Shown here in pieces: positions 6,529 to 10,127 of a stretch of 10,127 nt of DNA. The position numbers and the translations under genes were made by a program. Source of the DNA: Deltaproteobacteria bacterium (GTDB lineage Bacteria > Desulfobacterota > Syntrophia > Syntrophales > UBA2210); the NCBI GenBank assembly GCA_030603465.1, contig JAUVXT010000085.1, forward strand, positions 1 to 10,127. The letters run 5' to 3'. The first letter of the stretch is position 1. The number at the start of each line of letters is the position of its first letter. Under the pieces are notes generated by a model. The model did no database searches. It saw only the letters and a program-made list of their open reading frames with translations, and was not told where the DNA came from.

Positions 6529-6969
6529 TTAATCCTGCCGGGTAATCGCGTGTAAAATTTTCAATTTTAATTCTTCATCGTCTTCGTTTCCACTCAACAA
6601 TGCCGTTATAATTTCTTTCAGTAACTCTCTGTCGATGTTTCCCGCGGCAACATGATAACTGATATTTTCCATCTCTCGAATAAAACGACCGGCAACAAAA
6701 ACATACCCATTGAGCAGAAGAAACTGGGCGCCCAATGAAATGGCAATTCGCTTGTTTCCGTCAGCAAAGCAGTGAAATTTGCAGGCGCTGAAAAAAAGAT
6801 ATGTCAGCTTATCTTCGAAAGACGGATAATAGTCATCGTTTTGAATATGGTTGAGCGCGCTGTCCAGTGCGTTTGTAGTCAGCAGTCAAATGTAAACTCC
6901 CCCGCTGACTTCCACTGTTTTGCGATGGACATCAATGGCCTGCTCAAGCGTGGGATAAATAATGGGCAT
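6529..6969 (-). pseudogene. doc: Doc (death-on-curing, Fic-fold) toxin with an in-frame TGA
   Basis: From ATG at 6969-6967 the frame gives a Doc protein of 146 codons: IIYPTLEQAIDVHRKTVEVSGG, then SALNHIQNDDYYPSFEDKLTYL, and the active-site motif HCFADGNKR at about residues 66-74 (family consensus HxFx[D/N]GNKR). Doc enzymes phosphorylate EF-Tu and so stop translation. Codon 28 is TGA (6888-6886), in the GVYI-stop-LLTTNALD stretch where relatives often have Gly; a single GGA to TGA change would explain it. Both sides are in the same frame. The start overlaps the stop of the HTH gene (TAATG), which suggests translational coupling and that the HTH protein may act as antitoxin or regulator instead of Phd. 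A shorter product could start at 6735 but would lack the active-site motif. Confidence 0.8.
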
Positions 6970-7988
6970 TATTCACGCTCCTTCAGCCTCTTGAATACGT
7001 CCTTCGCCTCCTCAAGCCGCTCGACCAGCTCTTTGCTCTTTTCTCCCAGAAACCGTTCAAACTCGTCGGCCTTCAACGGAGTAATATACTTTTCAAGCTT
7101 CAGGTGCAGGGCATCCCGGAATGCCATATCCCTGCTCGCCATCTTATGACGCACCCTTTCAACAAGCGGTTTCCAAAGATGCTGCTTCTCAAATTCATTA
7201 AAAAGCGTGTCCACATCCCAGGGTGTCAGTTTATCTCCCTTGTTTTGCCAGGCTGCTTCAAGCACCTTGGCAAAACCGTATTCATACGAAGCCACTAAAT
7301 CAAGAATCTCGGAGTAAAACGTATCCCGCACCTTATCTTTGTCGTGAAGTTTAAGCACGTTTCTGTATTCTCGTGCGTTTTCTCGAAAAATGCTCACATA
7401 TATCTTGTCCGTATATAGGGGATACTTAAAATTGCCCATATCTACATGATCGCGCAGGGCGTTTGTGAATTCCCTGCGGTAGTTTTCTTCCTGGAAATAG
7501 GCAAATATGAAATCTTCATCACGCTGGTTGATGTACTTTGTTCCCCCGCCGGTTCGCTGATTAATTGTATCAATGACGATGTCCAGAATCATCTGGCGCA
7601 ACAATGTGGCCCTTTCACTCTCTGCAAGCAGCATGGCAATATTGAGAAATGCCCGAAAATCGAAGACGCCGAGTATGGTTGTTTTGGTAACGAAATCTGT
7701 TTCGTTACCAAATTGATCCTGCAGAGCCATTTTGAATGTTTTCAGCCTGTTACCACGTAATACCTCGTAACCGGTGTTGCGCAATTCGGCTTCAGTTCGA
7801 TAGAGATAATTATCTATTGTACGAGGAGTTATCTCAAAAAAGCTTGCAACCTGTTCCTTGGTAAGCCTCGCCGATCCTTCGAACATGACACCTTTTATCT
7901 TCGTCGCCTTCTGAATCTCTGTGACGGCGTAAGGGTTATTCAGTATGTTCTGACGATCAACCGGTGAATTTACGAGGTCCTTTGCCAT
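6969..7988 (-). CDS. HTH DNA-binding protein of the Doc/restriction cluster (339 aa)
   Basis: I chose ATG 7988-7986 because AAGGAG lies 7 nt upstream; a further ATG six codons earlier has no such site. The protein has an N-terminal region with AVTEIQKATKIKG, then a helix-turn-helix at about 42-62 (RLTKEQVASFFEITPRTIDNYL). A segment at about 105-145 (ILGVFDFRAFLNIAMLLAES, then LRQMILDIVIDTINQR) resembles the region after the DNA-binding domain in KilA-N/RhuM-type proteins found with Fic/Doc toxins. TKYINQRDEDFIFAYFQEENYRREF follows, and a charged, probably coiled-coil C-terminus closes the protein. The frame is intact. It follows the methyltransferase stop by 1 nt (TGAcATG) and overlaps doc by 1 nt. 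A role as transcriptional regulator or antitoxin for Doc is inferred from position. A 13-bp perfect hairpin lies inside the gene. Confidence 0.7.
   Translation of the reverse strand: MAKDLVNSPVDRQNILNNPYAVTEIQKATKIKGVMFEGSARLTKEQVASFFEITPRTIDNYLYRTEAELRNTGYEVLRGNRLKTFKMALQDQFGNETDFVTKTTILGVFDFRAFLNIAMLLAESERATLLRQMILDIVIDTINQRTGGGTKYINQRDEDFIFAYFQEENYRREFTNALRDHVDMGNFKYPLYTDKIYVSIFRENAREYRNVLKLHDKDKVRDTFYSEILDLVASYEYGFAKVLEAAWQNKGDKLTPWDVDTLFNEFEKQHLWKPLVERVRHKMASRDMAFRDALHLKLEKYITPLKADEFERFLGEKSKELVERLEEAKDVFKRLKERE
7683..7712. repeat. Perfect 13-bp hairpin inside the HTH gene
   Basis: TTTGGTAACGAAA (7683-7695) and TTTCGTTACCAAA (7700-7712) are exact reverse complements separated by only TCTG. 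It is the strongest palindrome in the window and is exactly 30 nt long, encoding QFGNETDFVTK-like residues in frame. It could be an inserted palindromic element, a regulatory structure in the mRNA, or a protein-binding site. Confidence 0.8.
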
Positions 7989-7989
7989 G

Positions 7990-8303
7990 TCACACTCCTT
8001 CCACATCCCACATACGCTTCATGAAGTCTTCTTCGATAAGGCGGACTTTCCAGTTTTCGCCTTCGAGTTTTAGATTCCTTGCGAGTCTGCTCCAGCATTT
8101 TTTCTCTCCAGTCATTGGTAATAATACTTGGGACGGAAACAGACTGCGACCATCATAGTTTGTATCCAAAAGCCACATTGCGATATTTCCCTTGGCCCGT
8201 AGTCCACGGTGCCGGTTTTGGAATTATAATGATCAAATCCCAGCACAGTGACTTGTGAATAGTAAACAGTGGTTTGAGCAAACCTCTCAATAATACTCAT
8301 CAT
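7990..8303 (-). pseudogene. Adenine-specific DNA methyltransferase (type III Mod-like), C-terminal fragment, frameshifted
   Basis: Two overlapping frames together read like the end of a site-specific DNA methyltransferase of restriction systems. The first has TVYYSQVTVLGFDHYNSKTG and VDYG. After a frameshift near 8178-8190 the second has AMWLLDTNYDGRSLFPSQV, LLPMTGEKK and WSRLARNLK. The AMW-LDT-YDGRSL-P-QV block is the part I recognise from such enzymes. It then departs into NWKVRLIEEDFMKRMWDVEGV and stops at TGA 7992-7990, one nucleotide before the HTH gene. The catalytic DPPY and FxGxG motifs are not in the window, so this is only a tail. In related loci the methyltransferase would modify the restriction site protected from the Res-like helicase. 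The first ATG pair (8303-8298) overlaps the stop of the Fic fragment. Confidence 0.65.
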
Positions 8304-8449
8304 ATTTTAATGACTTCCCTCCTCTTTTGATCTTTAAGATCGCTAAAATCAAGAAAGGGCAACTTGGCCTGAAGTGCCATAATAGTTGCCAGCAGACGAG
8401 CGATTCTGCCATTCCCCTCTCGAAATGGATGTATCAATACGTCCAGTTT
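8300..8449 (-). pseudogene. Fic-domain protein fragment
   Basis: The open frame reads LDVLIHPFREGNGRIARLLA and then TIMALQAKLPFLDFSDLKDQKRREV before stopping at TGA 8302-8300. HPFREGNGR is the complete Fic active-site loop (HPFx[D/E]GNGR), which transfers AMP or related groups to target proteins. Immediately upstream are two stop codons in this frame (8455-8450), and I find no N-terminal Fic sequence beyond them, so the first half of the protein is gone. Relatives continue past KRREYF with another 40 or more residues, so the 3' end is lost too. The remnant is wedged directly against the methyltransferase tail (stop and ATG overlap), which suggests a deletion joined two genes. Confidence 0.7.
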
Positions 8450-8573
8450 TCATCAGTCCTGCACCTTTTACTGTTTCTTCTTGTCCCTTTTTATCCTGCC
8501 TTTTTCAAGCCTCTTCTTCTCTCTCAGCAGGCGGGATACATCCTTTTGTCTTCTTGAGCAACTTGTGTAATTT

Positions 8574-8595
8574 TTGCACAGGTTGAGCTGTGCAA
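8574..8595. repeat. Perfect 8-bp hairpin
   Basis: TTGCACAG (8574-8581) and CTGTGCAA (8588-8595) are exact reverse complements around GTTGAG. It lies in the decayed stretch between the broken Cys-containing gene and the Fic fragment. No T-run follows on the plus strand; on the minus strand the stem is followed by A residues. It could be a recombination or transposon end, an operator, or a weak terminator. Confidence 0.5.
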
Positions 8596-8609
8596 CAGTT
8601 TACTGCCCC

Positions 8610-8961
8610 CTACAATCCATATTTCAATTCCAACTGATCTACCAGCCATGAGAAATCATTTTTGCCTCCAAGATGGTTTACATTCCGCTGCCTGCCGTAT
8701 TTCCTGAAAAGGTCTTTCAAAACATTCTTTCCAGTCAGAGAATCTTGCACCCTGATACTTCCAGAACCGCTGGACCATACTTTTTCTGTAATCTGAATAA
8801 GCTGACATGGTCACATTCTGGTCATTGCGATGAATCCACCACAGGCAGGCGACGTGGCAATCCTCCATACCCTACAGCCCAAACCCCAGCAAATCCATCA
8901 CACCCAGTTCTTCCCTGCATTGGGGGCAAAGATCATTGATATCTTCAATACCAATTTTCAT
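8610..8961 (-). pseudogene. Broken small Cys-containing gene downstream of DUF5131
   Basis: Starting at ATG 8961-8959, 44 nt after the DUF5131 stop, the frame reads MKIGIEDINDLCPQCREELG, with a CPQC pair, and meets an in-frame TAG just before GMEDCHVACLWWIHRNDQN. It continues with MSAYSDYRKSMVQRFWKYQG and DWKECFERPF. The original frame stops at TGA near 8656. A shift near 8690-8705 instead gives FRKYGRQRNVNHLGGKNDFS, then WLVDQLELKYGL, and a natural-looking stop at TAG 8612-8610. I infer an original protein of about 117 residues with at least one nonsense codon and one frameshift. The family is not recognised. Position suggests it was a third member of the tcmP-DUF5131 operon. Confidence 0.4.
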
Positions 8962-9004
8962 TTAAGTATTGCGTCCCTGGAAACTCCCAAATAAGAGAGT
9001 ATCT

Positions 9005-9742
9005 TCAACCAAAGGCAGCAGAGGTAAGGCCGGTCTGTTCCGGCATTTCACAATAAACTCTTCCGTTGAGTAGCCTGCCTGCCTTTTTCTTGTTAACACC
9101 GCCCCACTGTTTAAAAAAGAACGGTACGTTTGCCTTGCGACATTGCTCTTGAATATCAAGCGCCCATTTCTTGTTCATTGGCCATGCTCCCGGGCCGCTT
9201 TCACCACCGGCAATGACCCAGTCGATATTGGATAAATCCATATCTGGCAAAGGCTCCAGAAGCGGCTCCAAAGACAGGAATCGTACTGCCGCAGGGATAT
9301 TACGTAGATAATCGATTCGCTTTGAGCAGGAAATGTTTTCGACAGTTACACCCATCCAAATGTTTTCAGGCCAGTTCAACAAAGGCGCAAGTTCGGAAAG
9401 TCGTTCAGCCCGCTTGGTCAGAATTTGAAACCTATGCCAGTACGCTCGCTCCATGACGTCGAACACTCGACAAATAAAGGATGTCGGAATGTCATTATGG
9501 AAGAGATCACTCATTGAATTAACAAAGATAGTCTGCGGTTTTTTCCACGACAGGGGCAGGTCAAGGACATGCGGGTGCAGAGTAACCTTAAAGCCGTCAA
9601 CGTAATTCTTCTGTCCCATTGCTTTTAAACGCCTGGACATACGCTCGGCATAGCAATGAGCGCACCCCTCGCTGATTTTTGTGCACCCGGTGACCGGATT
9701 CCACGTCGATTCTGTCCACTCTATTGACGATTTCGCGCCCAT
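9005..9742 (-). CDS. DUF5131 (phage Gp37/Gp68) family three-Cys-motif protein
   Basis: The 245-aa product carries the family signature near its start: SIEWTESTWNPVTGC, then C20-x6-C27-x2-C30-Y31 (CTKISEGCAHCYAE). These cysteines are presumed to bind an iron-sulfur cluster, as in radical-SAM-like enzymes. Further family blocks are FVNSMSDLFH (73-82), ILTKR (107-111), GVTVEN (131-136), LSLEPLLEPL (156-165), WVIAGGESGPGAWPM (175-189) and VPFFFKQWGG (206-215). Length is normal for the family, and the ATG follows GAGGG by 7 nt. Its substrate is not known. In other genomes this family occurs next to TcmP (three-Cys-motif partner), and here a remnant of tcmP lies directly upstream, so this copy has probably lost its partner while staying intact. 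Stop is TGA. Confidence 0.9.
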   Translation of the reverse strand: MGAKSSIEWTESTWNPVTGCTKISEGCAHCYAERMSRRLKAMGQKNYVDGFKVTLHPHVLDLPLSWKKPQTIFVNSMSDLFHNDIPTSFICRVFDVMERAYWHRFQILTKRAERLSELAPLLNWPENIWMGVTVENISCSKRIDYLRNIPAAVRFLSLEPLLEPLPDMDLSNIDWVIAGGESGPGAWPMNKKWALDIQEQCRKANVPFFFKQWGGVNKKKAGRLLNGRVYCEMPEQTGLTSAAFG

Positions 9743-9751
9743 TATTTACCC

Positions 9752-9908
9752 TCATAATTTAGTAAAAGTAGCCTTAACATCATCACCAAACGTACCTTTT
9801 TTGTGCGGAGATAATCACACTCGCCCAAACATCAAAGTATTTAGAAACAATAGTCGCTTTGACAAGCGATTGTTCAGTTTGCTCATTGAAGAAACTGTTT
9901 TTTGACAT
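9752..9908 (-). pseudogene. tcmP: TcmP (three-Cys-motif partner) remnant, internally deleted
   Basis: ATG at 9908-9906, with AGGAA upstream, opens a frame reading MSKNSFFNEQTEQSLVKATI and then VSKYFDVWASVIISAQKR before stopping at TGA 9785-9783. This is the N-terminus typical of TcmP proteins, which are normally several hundred residues long. At the run of six A residues (9797-9802, minus strand reading) a one-base shift opens another frame, GTFGDDVKATFTKL, ending at TGA 9754-9752, just before the DUF5131 ribosome binding site. I read this as the first 37 codons joined to the last dozen or so after loss of the middle. The C-terminal part is the weaker half of the call. The gene order tcmP then DUF5131 is the expected one. 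Confidence 0.65.
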
Positions 9909-10005
9909 ATTTTGTTCCTGATTTTATTAACAAATAAATGCGAACCCGTTGCCGATTATCTCCACACACCACAGTAACCGTATTAACTGCACATTCCTGC
10001 GAAAA

Positions 10006-10083
10006 CTGCCACCTAATCCTGAAATAACCTTACCACTTTTCAATCATCCAATTCCCATGTAGACAGCAATACCAAAGTGGCAG
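10006..10083. repeat. Spaced inverted repeat CTGCCAC / GTGGCAG
   Basis: CTGCCAC (10006-10012) and GTGGCAG (10077-10083) are exact reverse complements 64 nt apart; with an extra base the match extends to AAAC(C)TGCCAC. The right copy lies between the -35 and -10 of the minus-strand promoter. The pair could be two operator half-sites or recombination arms; the spacing is long for one protein dimer. Confidence 0.35.
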
Positions 10084-10094
10084 GTTTGCGTCAA
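10066..10094 (-). promoter_or_regulatory. Sigma70-like promoter upstream of the tcmP remnant
   Basis: On the minus strand TTGACG (10094-10089) is followed after 17 nt by TATTGC (10071-10066). Spacing is ideal and the -35 differs from consensus in one position; the -10 is weak. The transcript would have a leader of about 150 nt before the tcmP start. Confidence 0.4.
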
Positions 10095-10127
10095 TTATTT
10101 GCGTAGATTTTTCTCACGGAATCTCCT

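Larger units (their letters stand above)
9909..10127. other. Upstream region of the tcmP-DUF5131 unit; no gene seen
   Basis: No open frame with coding character is visible on either strand. The stretch contains a promoter-like pair (10066-10094) and a spaced inverted repeat (10006-10083), listed separately. Confidence 0.4.

Noticed and set aside
6074..6888. Alternative genetic code with TGA read as Gly (two in-frame TGA codons in doc and the helicase)
   Set aside because: TGA ends DUF5131 at a natural place and the methyltransferase right before the HTH start. Several other lesions are indels that recoding cannot explain.
1..10127. CRISPR array, tRNA or rRNA gene, complete insertion sequence
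   Set aside because: I saw no regularly spaced direct repeats, no cloverleaf or rRNA-like sequence, and no transposase motif or terminal inverted repeats flanked by target duplications.

Overview
The window looks like a decayed accessory or defence island next to a housekeeping gene, in a Gram-negative bacterium of moderate GC content. Gene content and protein style (a deltaproteobacterial-type PabB, a HigB/HigA-type pair, a DUF5131 protein) would suit a Desulfobacterota-like anaerobe, but this is only an impression; there is no rRNA, tRNA or other taxonomic marker here.

Left edge (1-825, minus strand): the 5' part of pabB (aminodeoxychorismate synthase component I), which runs off the window and carries one frameshift, and upstream of it a short truncated lipoprotein. 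From 826 to 1199 I see nothing recognisable. Positions 1200-1366 hold a GC-richer block packed with inverted repeats, including a pseudoknot-like arrangement.

Plus-strand part (1377-3113): a promoter with a dyad operator drives a toxin-first HigB/HigA-like toxin-antitoxin pair. An orphan coding remnant follows, then a hairpin and a 277-aa ParB-nuclease-like protein with two helix-turn-helix segments, which appears to have lost its C-terminal part. Positions 3114-3390 contain no convincing gene.

Centre (3391-5229, minus): an intact 612-aa protein of unknown function, with a perfect 13-bp dyad just upstream.

Minus-strand relic operon (8449 down to 5322): reading in the direction of transcription, a Fic-domain fragment, the C-terminal end of an adenine-specific (type III Mod-like) DNA methyltransferase, an intact 339-aa HTH protein, a Doc (death-on-curing) toxin with an in-frame TGA, and the N-terminal third of a DEAD/DEAH (Res-like) helicase with a frameshift and an in-frame TGA. 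The helicase sequence runs in frame into unrelated coding sequence with a Cys-rich motif. Start and stop codons are tightly coupled (TGAcATG, TAATG, TAAATAATG), so this was once one transcription unit in which an HTH-Doc module sat between methyltransferase and helicase.

Right edge (8610-9908, minus): an internally deleted remnant of tcmP (three-Cys-motif partner), an apparently intact DUF5131 (Gp37/Gp68) protein with the matching three-Cys motif, and a broken small Cys-containing gene. Upstream is a reasonable sigma70-type promoter.

In short, intact genes (higB, higA, the 612-aa gene, the HTH gene, DUF5131) alternate with broken ones (pabB, the ParB-like gene, mod, doc, res, fic, tcmP). Either the island is decaying through many independent lesions or the assembly contains indel errors; the pabB frameshift makes this question worth settling first.
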